64,000 bases of DNA from Burkholderiaceae bacterium (lineage in GTDB: Bacteria; Pseudomonadota; Gammaproteobacteria; Burkholderiales; Burkholderiaceae_C): contig JACKLJ010000001.1 of NCBI GenBank assembly GCA_024235955.1, forward strand, positions 977,501 to 1,041,500, written 5' to 3'. A model generated the notes under the pieces. The model was not told the origin of the DNA. It searched no databases and saw only the letters and a list, made by a program, of their open reading frames with translations. The position numbers and the translations under genes were made by a program. Below, piece by piece: positions 31,937 to 39,860 of this stretch (the first letter of the stretch is position 1; every line of letters begins with the position of its first letter).

Positions 31937-34804
31937 TTAGAACCCTTGCACCCGAAGGTCGGCCAGCATCTCGTCCGCATCCCTCAGTGCCACGGAACGC
32001 ATCCAGAAGCGCAGGCGGTCAGGCTTGAGCAGGAAGACAAAGTTTCCGTCGTAGATGCGCGCTATCCGCGTGATTTGCAGCGATTGCCCTTGGCGCTCCT
32101 GCAGCAACGACGCCAACCTGTCCTTCAACGCATCCGCACCTTGCCATTCCACCTTGCCAGCACCAAAAACAAACGGCTGGCAAATAACCCCTGGCCACGT
32201 TTGCGGCGCGAGCGCCTTTATCGACTTCTTCTTGTAAATGGCGTTGATCTGGCGCACGAAGACATCGTTGAAGGCCGACATACTGGACAGACCACTGTTC
32301 TTCATCACCTCGGAGTCTTCACCCAGTCGAATGAAGTCGCGGTAGTGGTCCACGATGTCGTCCACCAGAATCGATTCGTTGGGACTCAGGTCGAGGGTGC
32401 CTTCTGCAGGATACAGGATGGAGAACACATCGTCCGCCTGCAGCGCGGTAGCCTTCTGCACAAACAAGCGCGGACTCACCAATGCAAGGTGGGCTTGCAA
32501 TGCACGCCGCGATGTCGACATCCATTTGTCGAGCTTGCGCAGGGCTGCAATGTCCTTCTGCTCCGCACAGAACCCTACGATCTGCTGACCATAGGTAAGG
32601 TACGAATCCGTCCACAAGCAATGTGGGAGGTCCATCTGCTCGCGAACAAGAAGCATGGGCGGTGTGTAGCGACCACTCGTATAGGCGGTCTTGAAGAGAG
32701 TGCCTTTGGCAGTCGTAATGCGCTGGCGGTCCAACCCATCCACAGTCAAGGCGTCCGATGGAACGTATTTCTTCCCAGAAATATGCTTCGCAGGCTCACG
32801 CTTGCCACTCAGTCCTTCGATGAATCCTTCGCCGTGGTTCCAATTCTTCTTCTTCGCGTATTCGCCCAGCGTCCGATAGTTCTTCAGGCGATCGACAAAG
32901 CCCAGCGTGCGGCCGCCACCAAACAGGTCGGCTCTCCACACTGCATCGTTTTCCAGCGCGAGTTCTCTCGGCAGCCAATGCAGGTCGTAATAGTCGATGT
33001 CGAATCCCTGCTCGGCATCCGAGCGTCCGCTGCGTCGGAACGTTGCGTGCAGGATCTGCCTGTCTTCCGGCGCCGTCCTGGCTTCGGCGACGATGACAAC
33101 GACCTTCGTGTCGGCCTTGCCCCTCTGGAACAGCCCACGCACTGAAATGAAGTCCAGAATCTCACGCACATCCCATTTGCCGATGAAGCTCCGACGCAGG
33201 GCAATCGACTGTTGGTTGTAGAGGAAGTTGTATTGCTGCAGCATGCTCAGCACACCGCCCTCGGCAACCATCTCCATCGCTTCGTGCAGGAACAGGTAGG
33301 CAAGCTGCTTGTCGGGGAGGGTGCCATGCGTGGCGTTGTATCGCTCGTAGCTTCGCACAGCGCCAGGCGTCGTCAGTTTCGACGCAAACGGCGGATTGCC
33401 TACAACGACCCCTATCGGTGCCGTGATGACGCCTTGTTCCTTCGCCTCGAAGAAACAAGACCAGTGCAACGTCTCACCAGCCAGTGGTGGGAACAACTTG
33501 ATGGTGGCTCGGATGGTCTCCGGTTCCAGCGCATCACAAAGAGCCAGGCACAAGCTGAAGGCGGCCAGTTCGATCGCACCCTCTTCGCGATCGATTCCGT
33601 GCACGTACTGAAGCAATCCCTTGAGGACAGCGACATCAGGCTTCTGCCATTGGTTGCGGCTGCGCCAGTGAAGCACCAACCGCTTGTAGGCTTCGACCAG
33701 GAACACACCCGAACCACACGATGGGTCCAGGATGATCTCCCCGCGCTCTTGCAGCCGGTCAAGCCGCTCCCAGTTCAGCGACTCCTCCAACATCAGGCGC
33801 ACCAGGAATGGTGGCGTATAGACAGAACTATCGGCATCCTTGACGAACAGCTGATAGATGTGACTGATCAGTTCAACGGGAAGGTCCTTGAACGAATAGA
33901 GCTGCCACAACGTCAACTGACCGCCAACCTCCTCGCGCCCTTCGATAAGCCGGGAAAAGCGGATCAGTTGCTGGCTGCCTCTCAAGCGCTCGCGGTCAGC
34001 GTCACTGAAGGAGAATACGTGGCCGTTGAAGCGCCTCTCCAGATCCTCAAGCAGCGCCACGAGTGCTGGACCATTGGCCAGCACCTGGAAAAACTTTTCT
34101 GCACCTGGCAGGAAGCGCGCCAGATAACCATCCTTGAAGACCTCGCGCTGCTCCAAGTATGCGATCAGCAAGGACAGGATCAGCAGCTTGCGGCGCAAAT
34201 GTCTTGGCAGGATGCCTTCGGTATTTAAGTCGTCGCTGATCTCCTTGACCGCCGTGATGAGACCCTTGTGCGCGGACTTGTTGGATGACAGCAATACCTT
34301 GCAGGCCGCCGTGTCATCCCATAGCGTGCCGTTGCGCAATTGCTCCGCACTCCACCATGGGTCGCTGGCAACCGTGGACGCCAATGCCAAAGTGCGGACT
34401 GGATTGCAGACCAGCTCTCCGGATGAAGACACGAAGTCAGGGCCGTGAGCGCACCTGAAGAGTTGCAGTTGACCAGGCAGCTTTCGGTAGATCAGGGGTA
34501 CGCCACCCCAACTCCAGAGCTTCTTGTGAATCTCCGCAAACTCATGATCTCGCTCAGGACCGTCTGCGACAAACACGAAGGCCTGCGGCACCGAGCGTTT
34601 GCCATTGCGGCCCGCCTCGAAGAACACCGCCTGCGCGCCGTACTCGCGCGCCTTCTCCATCAGAACAACCTCTTCCGGCGGGCGACCGTCACGCCGGTAA
34701 GTTTTGACGAAGACAAGCCCCTCCACAGCGACGCCTCGCACGGCATCGCTCAATTGGTTCCACCAAGGCTGCTGGCCGCCCGTCAACATGCGACCATCAT
34801 CCAT
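31937..34804 (-). CDS. Large N6-adenine DNA methyltransferase (Eco57I/type I HsdM-like)
   Basis: A 955-aa protein with a gamma-class N6-adenine methylase core. It has YTPPFLVRLMLEESL, SAM-binding motif DPSCGSGVFLVEAYKRL near residues 360-376, and catalytic GNPPF (NPPF at ~470). The C-terminal ~400 residues resemble a target-recognition region. The N-terminal ~330 residues, with FAEIHKKLWSWGGVPLIYRK, are not assigned; a nuclease or helical domain is possible. Start taken at 34804 (MDDGRMLTGG); MLTGG at 34789 is an alternative. It follows the antitoxin gene by 22 nt and precedes the nuclease by 10 nt. Confidence 0.82.
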   Translation of the reverse strand: MDDGRMLTGGQQPWWNQLSDAVRGVAVEGLVFVKTYRRDGRPPEEVVLMEKAREYGAQAVFFEAGRNGKRSVPQAFVFVADGPERDHEFAEIHKKLWSWGGVPLIYRKLPGQLQLFRCAHGPDFVSSSGELVCNPVRTLALASTVASDPWWSAEQLRNGTLWDDTAACKVLLSSNKSAHKGLITAVKEISDDLNTEGILPRHLRRKLLILSLLIAYLEQREVFKDGYLARFLPGAEKFFQVLANGPALVALLEDLERRFNGHVFSFSDADRERLRGSQQLIRFSRLIEGREEVGGQLTLWQLYSFKDLPVELISHIYQLFVKDADSSVYTPPFLVRLMLEESLNWERLDRLQERGEIILDPSCGSGVFLVEAYKRLVLHWRSRNQWQKPDVAVLKGLLQYVHGIDREEGAIELAAFSLCLALCDALEPETIRATIKLFPPLAGETLHWSCFFEAKEQGVITAPIGVVVGNPPFASKLTTPGAVRSYERYNATHGTLPDKQLAYLFLHEAMEMVAEGGVLSMLQQYNFLYNQQSIALRRSFIGKWDVREILDFISVRGLFQRGKADTKVVVIVAEARTAPEDRQILHATFRRSGRSDAEQGFDIDYYDLHWLPRELALENDAVWRADLFGGGRTLGFVDRLKNYRTLGEYAKKKNWNHGEGFIEGLSGKREPAKHISGKKYVPSDALTVDGLDRQRITTAKGTLFKTAYTSGRYTPPMLLVREQMDLPHCLWTDSYLTYGQQIVGFCAEQKDIAALRKLDKWMSTSRRALQAHLALVSPRLFVQKATALQADDVFSILYPAEGTLDLSPNESILVDDIVDHYRDFIRLGEDSEVMKNSGLSSMSAFNDVFVRQINAIYKKKSIKALAPQTWPGVICQPFVFGAGKVEWQGADALKDRLASLLQERQGQSLQITRIARIYDGNFVFLLKPDRLRFWMRSVALRDADEMLADLRVQGF

Positions 34805-34826
34805 ACCCTCATGACTGCTGCAGAGA

Positions 34827-35147
34827 TCATGCGGCCACCGTGATGCCAGCGGCATGCGCACGCCGCGCCGGCCGGACAACGATCTGCACTTGCTGGTCGA
34901 GCGACACCAGTGCCTGCATCAGCCGTTCAAGCGAAATGTTTTGCAGCTTGTAGCGCCGCACCTGGGACACCTTGGGCTGCGTCATGCCGGTGATGTGCGC
35001 AACTTCGGTTTGACTGAGGCTGCGCTTGTCAATCAGCTCATTGAGCTTGACTGCCAAGACGGCCTTTGCCGACAGTTCTTCCGCGTCGTCCAAACCGAGG
35101 TCGGCCAGCACGTTGTCGGTGCCTTGAGAATGGTCTTTGCGCGTCAT
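34827..35147 (-). CDS. XRE-family antitoxin / regulator (HigA-like)
   Basis: A 106-aa helix-turn-helix protein of the HigA type. The HTH is LSQTEVAHITGMTQPKVSQV near residue 45, followed by SLERLMQALVSLDQQVQIVV. It begins where the toxin-like gene ends (one-base overlap, TGATG), the usual toxin-then-antitoxin order of higBA. It should neutralise the toxin and repress the operon. It could also act as a controller for the downstream methylase gene. Start at 35147 (MTRKDHSQG) chosen over an ATG 45 nt upstream inside the toxin gene. Confidence 0.82.
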   Translation of the reverse strand: MTRKDHSQGTDNVLADLGLDDAEELSAKAVLAVKLNELIDKRSLSQTEVAHITGMTQPKVSQVRRYKLQNISLERLMQALVSLDQQVQIVVRPARRAHAAGITVAA

Positions 35148-35509
35148 CACGATCTCCCGCTCGCGCCGTAACGCGCAAGCACAGCCTTCCACCGCTTCTC
35201 AATCAACTCCACGTCCGGCTGCGGTGTGGCAATGCCGGACTTGGACTTCTTCTGAAACGCATGCAGTACATGCACCGCATCGCCAATGCGAACGGTGTAG
35301 ACCGCCCGAAAGGTGTCGCCACGATGGTCTTCCACCAGCTCGTAAACGCCCGAACCTAACCCCTTCCAGGGTTTGGCCGAATCAGGCGTCTGACCCAACT
35401 GCACGACGAACAGCACGACGCCCATGTCCTTCTGGACAGGAATGGGAAACTCCTTGAAATCCTTCTTCGAGGAACCTTCCCAGTACAAGAGCTTGCGTTT
35501 CTCAGTCAT
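35147..35509 (-). CDS. RelE/HigB-like toxin (Gp49 family)
   Basis: A 120-aa protein with the Gp49-type toxin signature KLLYWEGSSKKDFKEFP, YELVEDHRGDTFRAVYTVRI and VHVLHAFQKKSKSGIATPQ. Members cleave mRNA at the ribosome. It overlaps its antitoxin gene by one base. The start at 35509 is uncertain: the nearest good -10 sits only 2 nt before it, so a slightly later start or a different promoter is possible. Lies 37 nt downstream of the 67-aa gene. Confidence 0.8.
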   Translation of the reverse strand: MTEKRKLLYWEGSSKKDFKEFPIPVQKDMGVVLFVVQLGQTPDSAKPWKGLGSGVYELVEDHRGDTFRAVYTVRIGDAVHVLHAFQKKSKSGIATPQPDVELIEKRWKAVLARYGASGRS

Positions 35510-35511
35510 AG

Positions 35512-35539
35512 ATTATATACGTTCAGATATATAGCGCAA
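35512..35539 (-). promoter_or_regulatory. AT-rich promoter/operator of the toxin-antitoxin genes
   Basis: Read on the minus strand: TTGCGC, 16 nt, then TATAAT (35517-35512). Within the spacer is the symmetrical TATATA-N8-TATATA, a plausible HigA operator. The region is strikingly AT-rich against its surroundings. The -10 almost touches the toxin start, so the transcript would be leaderless or start inside the gene unless another -10 is used. Confidence 0.45.
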
Positions 35540-35546
35540 GGATCTC

Positions 35547-35750
35547 TCATGTGACCGCCCCCACAACCTCTTGTGCGGCAGCGTTACAGTCCTCCGGACG
35601 CACTCGCTCCAGCATGGCAAGTGCCTCCAGCAACTGCTCCCGCGTCGGCGGCGCATAGGAAAGCGTCATTGAGTTGTTGGTCAATTCGCAGGAGACGGAT
35701 TTCCCAGACACTGCCTGGGATTTGTGGCGCTCCTGGCCGGTATAGCTCAT
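35547..35750 (-). CDS. Unrecognised 67-aa protein coupled to the integrase
   Basis: A small protein starting MSYTGQERHKSQ and ending with a predicted helix (TREQLLEALAMLERVRPEDC). Its ATG overlaps the integrase stop codon (ATGA), suggesting co-translation. Small excisionase-like or regulatory proteins are often coupled to integrases, but nothing in the sequence proves that. No family recognised. Confidence 0.5.
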   Translation of the reverse strand: MSYTGQERHKSQAVSGKSVSCELTNNSMTLSYAPPTREQLLEALAMLERVRPEDCNAAAQEVVGAVT

Positions 35751-36967
35751 GCGGTTGACGCGGTGGCTTGTGCTAAAGCATTGCGTCGGACTCCCGTGAT
35801 CGCCTGCCGCCGGTTCGCCACCAGCTCGGCCGCCTCGCGCACCGGCTTGTCCTCGGTGTGGACGTAGCGCATGAACATCGCCACGGTCTTGTGCGCCGTC
35901 AGCGCCATGCCGACCTTGACGGGGATGCCCGAGTTGGCAATGTCGGTCGCGGAGCGGTGGCGGATGCCGTGCGTGCCCACATGGGACACGTCGGCGCGCT
36001 TGAGGATGCGCGTCCAGCCGCCGTAATACTCGCCCGTGGTCATGTGCTGCCCCGGATGGTTCGGTGACGGGAACACATACGGGCATCCGTCTTGGCGGGG
36101 CGCGGTGGACAGCAGCCGATAGGCTTCCTCGCTCAATGGCTTGGACATACCGCCGGTCTTGCTGTCGGGCCAGACCACACGCCTGTTCTCCAGATCGACC
36201 CAATCCCATTGGAGCGTAACAATCTCGGAGCGGCGGCCTGCGAACTCAAATTGCAGCCGGATGGCCAGCGGCAGAACCGCATGATCCAGGCCCAGCCCAT
36301 CGGTTTCCAGATAGTCGAGATACCGGAACAGCTTGCCCATTTCCTCGTCGCTAATGAGGTGGGTGGCCTTGCCGTTGGGGTACATCGGGACATGGCGGCA
36401 CGGGTTGGTGCCGTCGGGCCGGTAGCCCCACACTTCGGCTAGGTTGAACATCTTGCGCATCACGCTGAACGTGCGGTTCGCATCGGCCGGCTTGTGGGCC
36501 ATCTTCTTCATCATCGTCGCCACGTCCGGGCGCTTCACGTCCTGCACCTTCATGCGGCCCAGCATCGGGATGATGTTGTTGTCGATGCACTTCTGGTAGC
36601 CGACCTGCGTGCTGGGCTTGTTGCGCTGCCTGGAGTGATCCCCCATGAACTTCTTGCACAACTCCGCGACCGTAGGGGCCGATCGGGCCGCTGCCTTGTC
36701 TGCGGCCGGGTCGCCGCCCCGGCGCACCTGGGCCAGCCATTCCTGCGCCAGCGAGCGGGCCTGTTCGACGGTCAATTCCCCGTATAGGCCCAAGGCAGGC
36801 TTGCGGCGCTCCCCGGCGTTCGTCCGGTACTGGAGCATGAACACCTTGCGGCCCGCTGGTGTAATCTTGCACAAGAAGCCCGGCACCAGGGTATCCCTGA
36901 GTTCGACGGCCTGCGCCTGGGATTGCGCCGCATCAACTGCGGACTTTGTGAGCTTGATCTTTGCCAT
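35747..36967 (-). CDS. int: Tyrosine site-specific recombinase (phage/island integrase)
   Basis: A 406-aa integrase of the type with a DUF4102-like N-terminal arm-binding domain (residues ~1-90, MAKIKLTKSAVDAAQ...). A SAM-like core-binding domain follows. The catalytic domain has the first Arg in FEFAGRRSEIVTLQW, HGIRHRSATD (H-x-x-R) near residue 335, and the nucleophile Tyr in MFMRYVHTEDKP near 372. All catalytic residues are present. The start at 36967 has AAGGAG 6 nt upstream. It lies at the aspC-side edge of the island and points inwards. No tRNA target is adjacent. Confidence 0.9.
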   Translation of the reverse strand: MAKIKLTKSAVDAAQSQAQAVELRDTLVPGFLCKITPAGRKVFMLQYRTNAGERRKPALGLYGELTVEQARSLAQEWLAQVRRGGDPAADKAAARSAPTVAELCKKFMGDHSRQRNKPSTQVGYQKCIDNNIIPMLGRMKVQDVKRPDVATMMKKMAHKPADANRTFSVMRKMFNLAEVWGYRPDGTNPCRHVPMYPNGKATHLISDEEMGKLFRYLDYLETDGLGLDHAVLPLAIRLQFEFAGRRSEIVTLQWDWVDLENRRVVWPDSKTGGMSKPLSEEAYRLLSTAPRQDGCPYVFPSPNHPGQHMTTGEYYGGWTRILKRADVSHVGTHGIRHRSATDIANSGIPVKVGMALTAHKTVAMFMRYVHTEDKPVREAAELVANRRQAITGVRRNALAQATASTA

Positions 36968-37142
36968 GATGACTCCTTGAAAGACCCGTTTTGCAGGGGC
37001 CACATGGGAGCCATGAGGACACAAGCCGGGTCAGGTTTCAGAAAGCACCGGCATATGATGAACGCGCCTAAGTTATTGATAAACCTGCTGTATCGGGCTT
37101 CGGCGTAGTCCAGCAAAGTTCGGTGCTGGAGTCATCCTGAAA

Positions 37143-37170
37143 TGAAAAAACCGCGACGAGTCGCGGTTCT
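37143..37170 (-). terminator. Rho-independent terminator after aspC/tyrB
   Basis: On the minus strand AACCGCGA-CTCG-TCGCGGTT followed by TTTT; stem 37161-37168 with 37149-37156. It lies just downstream of the aminotransferase stop and marks the border of the core genome. The 235-nt gap 36968-37202 holds this terminator and no gene; any attachment site probably lies between 36968 and 37142. Confidence 0.9.
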
Positions 37171-37202
37171 TCCGAGCGAGCAAGCAACATGGAGGCGCGT
37201 GC

Positions 37203-38399
37203 TCACACCACCTTCGCAATCGCCTGGCAGACGTAGTCCACGTTCTTGCTGTTCAGCGCCGCCACGCACATGCGGCCGGTGTCGGTGCCGTAAACGCCGA
37301 ACTCGCTGCGCAGGCGCTGCATCTGCTCCTTGGAGAGGCCGGAGTAGCTGAACATGCCGATCTGGTCGGTGATGAAGCTCATGTCCTGCTTCACGCCGGC
37401 CGCCTTCAGGCCTTCGACCAACTTGCTGCGCATGGCCTTGATGCGGGTGCGCATCTCGCCCAGCTCCTTTTCCCACAGTGCGCGCAACTCGGGCGTGCCC
37501 AGTACCTGCGCCACGATGGCGGCGCCGTGGATCGGCGGGTTGGAATAGTTGGTGCGCACCATGATCTTGAGCTGGCTCAGCACCTTGGCGGCTTCTTCCT
37601 TGGTGGCGCACACCACCGACAGGGCGCCGACGCGCTCGCCGTAGAGGCTGAAGCTCTTGGAGAACGAGGTGGCCACGAACACGTCGAGCCCGGCGGCCAC
37701 GAACTTGCCCACCACCGCGCCATCCTCGGCGATGCCGTGGCCGAAGCCCTGGTAGGCCATGTCCAGGAAAGGCGTCAGCTTGCCGGCTTTCACGGCCTCG
37801 ATCACCTGGTCCCACTGCGCGGCGCTGATGTCGTAGCCCGTGGGGTTGTGGCAGCAGGCGTGCAGCACGACGACGGTGCCGGGTGCGGCGGCCTTCAGGT
37901 CGGCCAGCATGCCTTCGAAGTTCAGGTTGCGCGTGGCGCTGTCGTAGTAGCGGTAGGTGCCGACGTCGAAGCCAGCCTGGGTGAACAGGGCGCGGTGGTT
38001 TTCCCAGCTCGGGTCGGAGATCAGCACCTTGGCACCAGGGCTCAGCTTCTTCAGGAAGTCGGCGCCCAGCTTCAGGCCGCCGGTGCCGCCCAGGGCCTGC
38101 ACCGTGGCCACGCGGCCGGCCTTGACCAGCTCGCTGCCGTCGCCGAACACCAGCGCCTTGACGGCGGCGTCGTAGGCGGCGTTGCCGTCGATCGGCAGGT
38201 AGCCGCGCGGGCTTGGGTTGGCGCCCATCGACGCTTCCGCCTGGCGCACGCAGGCCAGCAGCGGCAGCTTGCCGTTGTCGTCGAAATACACGCCCACGCC
38301 CAGGTTGACCTTCTGGGGGTTCTGATCAGCCGCGTACTGTTCGTTCAGACCCAGGATCGGGTCGCGGGGGGCCATTTCGACGGAGGAGAAGAGGGACAT
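37203..38399 (-). CDS. Aromatic/aspartate aminotransferase
   Basis: A 398-aa class I PLP aminotransferase of the AspC/TyrB group. The PLP lysine is K248 in TSFSKSFSLYGERVG; the substrate-binding segments RGYLPIDG, ALGGTGGLKLGADFL and HACCHNPTGYD are present, and Arg in NSKN...-proximal TGRMCVA closes the site. The N-terminus MSLFSSVEMAPRDPILGLNE is typical. It could be AspC or TyrB; the sequence does not decide between aspartate and aromatic preference. Followed by a strong terminator. Confidence 0.93.
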   Translation of the reverse strand: MSLFSSVEMAPRDPILGLNEQYAADQNPQKVNLGVGVYFDDNGKLPLLACVRQAEASMGANPSPRGYLPIDGNAAYDAAVKALVFGDGSELVKAGRVATVQALGGTGGLKLGADFLKKLSPGAKVLISDPSWENHRALFTQAGFDVGTYRYYDSATRNLNFEGMLADLKAAAPGTVVVLHACCHNPTGYDISAAQWDQVIEAVKAGKLTPFLDMAYQGFGHGIAEDGAVVGKFVAAGLDVFVATSFSKSFSLYGERVGALSVVCATKEEAAKVLSQLKIMVRTNYSNPPIHGAAIVAQVLGTPELRALWEKELGEMRTRIKAMRSKLVEGLKAAGVKQDMSFITDQIGMFSYSGLSKEQMQRLRSEFGVYGTDTGRMCVAALNSKNVDYVCQAIAKVV

Positions 38400-38591
38400 G
38401 GTGGTGCGCCAGCGGCGGTGGAATGGATGAAAGCCCTTAATTTTAGGGTGCGCACGGCCTGTCTTGTCGACCCGCGGGCGTTCCAGTGCCTGCGACGCGC
38501 CCGGGTGTATCGTTCATGGAACGCCCCGGCCAGCCACGCGGCGCCGCTTCGCGTGGCGCACTGGCCGGAATGCCCCGACCGGAGCACAGGC

Positions 38592-39134
38592 ATGAAACCG
38601 CTGCCGCTTGAAAAAGCCTTCACCCTGCTGGAGCCGGGCCCGGTGGTCTGGGTCACCACGAACGACGGGCAGAAGAACTATGTCATGACCATCTCCTGGA
38701 CCATGGTGATGGACTTCACGCCGATGTTCGCCATCACCACGGGGCCCTGGAACCATTCCTGGGCGGCGCTGAAGGCGACGCGGGAATGCGTCGTCGCCAT
38801 CCCCACAGCGGACATGATCGACGACGTGGTGGGCGTGGGCATGTGCTCGGGCGCCGACACCGACAAGTTCGAGCGCTTCGGGCTCACGCCGATGGCTGGC
38901 GGCCAGGTGCGGGCGCCGCTCATCAAGCAGTGCATGGCCAACATCGAATGCCGGGTGACCGACATCATCGAGCCGCACGGCATCGTCGTGCTGCAGGGCG
39001 TGGCCGCCTGGGTGGCCGACCGGCGCAAGGACCGGCGCACGCTGCACGCCGTGGGTGACGGCACCTTCATCGTGGACGGCGAGCGCATCAGCCGCCGCAG
39101 CATGATGCGCGCCAAGATTCCGCCGGGTGTCTGA
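38592..39134 (+). CDS. Flavin reductase-like FMN-binding protein
   Basis: A 180-aa split-barrel flavoprotein of the flavin reductase (DIM6/NTAB) family. Features are VVWVTTNDGQKNYVMTISW near residue 18, FAITTGPWNHSWAAL and the SGADTDKFERFGLTP loop typical of the family. It probably reduces or binds FMN with NAD(P)H; the physiological partner is not evident. ATG at 38592 gives the standard length; upstream in-frame sequence belongs to the aminotransferase antisense frame. Confidence 0.86.
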   Translation: MKPLPLEKAFTLLEPGPVVWVTTNDGQKNYVMTISWTMVMDFTPMFAITTGPWNHSWAALKATRECVVAIPTADMIDDVVGVGMCSGADTDKFERFGLTPMAGGQVRAPLIKQCMANIECRVTDIIEPHGIVVLQGVAAWVADRRKDRRTLHAVGDGTFIVDGERISRRSMMRAKIPPGV

Positions 39135-39149
39135 CGGCCGGGAGTTTCC

Positions 39150-39635
39150 ATGATCCTTTCTCAACCCAGCATGAAAGCGAGCCCGGCCATGAACGACCGC
39201 ACCGTCCGCATCCACCGCGTGCTGCGCACCACGCCCGAGAAGCTGTACCGCGCCTTCACCGAGCCGGCTGCCCTGGCCAGGTGGCTGCCGCCCTACGGTT
39301 TGACCTGCGAGGTGCACCACATGGACGCCCGCGTGGGCGGCAGTTTCCGCATGTCCTTCCACAACTTCGGCAGCGGCAACGGGCATGCCTTCGGCGGCGA
39401 GTACTTAGAGCTGGTGCCACACGAGCTGATCCGCTACACCGACCGGTTCGATGATCCCAACCTGCCCGGCACACTGGAGGTCACGGTGCGCCTCACGCCC
39501 GTGCTGTGCGGCACCGAGCTGAGCGTGACGCAGGCCGGCATTCCCGAGGCGATTCCGCTGGAGATGTGCTACCTGGGCTGGCAGGAATCGCTGCTGCAGC
39601 TGGCCAACCTGGTAGAGCCGGTGATTCCCGGGTGA
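39150..39635 (+). CDS. SRPBCC (AHSA1-like) domain protein
   Basis: A small START-like protein: VRIHRVLRTTPEKLYRAFTE, ALARWLPPYGLTCEVHHMD, then VGGSFRMSFHNFG and a C-terminal helix YLGWQESLLQLANLVEP. The ligand is unknown; related proteins bind hydrophobic molecules or co-chaperone. Start taken at 39150 (GGGAG 5 nt upstream; 161 aa); a later ATG at 39189 (MNDRTVRI) also fits the domain start. Co-directional with the flavin reductase, 15 nt gap. Confidence 0.82.
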   Translation: MILSQPSMKASPAMNDRTVRIHRVLRTTPEKLYRAFTEPAALARWLPPYGLTCEVHHMDARVGGSFRMSFHNFGSGNGHAFGGEYLELVPHELIRYTDRFDDPNLPGTLEVTVRLTPVLCGTELSVTQAGIPEAIPLEMCYLGWQESLLQLANLVEPVIPG

Positions 39636-39665
39636 GCCGGCCACGGCGGAACGGCCTCACTGCGT

Positions 39666-39730
39666 GAAATTTCAAGCCAAAAAGGCGTTCTGACCAAGCG
39701 TGGCGGGCGCAGGCAGCTCCTGAAAACATA
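39666..39730 (-). repeat. Dispersed repeat copy 6
   Basis: Intergenic upstream of uvrB: TTTCAAGCCAAAAAGGC, spacer, then GGCGGGCGCAGGCAGCTCCT and GAAAACATAG. Confidence 0.75.
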
Positions 39731-39860
39731 GTGTTCGACGGGCTTCGCTGGCCCGCCTGCACGGGCCGGCCCGCGCGCCGCAACGGTGCCCGAGCGCTCC
39801 CCGCCGGCTTCGGGTATGGTGTTTGATTGCCTTTTGCCCGGCCGCCCGCATCTGCCAGCC

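Larger units (their letters stand above)
29937..37142. mobile_element. Integrase-associated genomic island (limits approximate)
   Basis: A block between the IS21 element and the aspC terminator. It contains a tyrosine integrase at one end, a toxin-antitoxin pair, methylase and nuclease genes and small unrecognised genes, all with lower GC and different codon use from the flanking core genes. No tRNA borders it and I could not find direct repeats marking attachment sites. The left border could equally lie at the dnaB end (26436), with the IS21 inserted into the island later. Confidence 0.55.

Noticed and set aside
37020..37142. A partial tRNA or tmRNA as the island attachment site
   Set aside because: The sequence upstream of the integrase does not fold into a T-arm/acceptor with CCA and matches no tRNA pattern.
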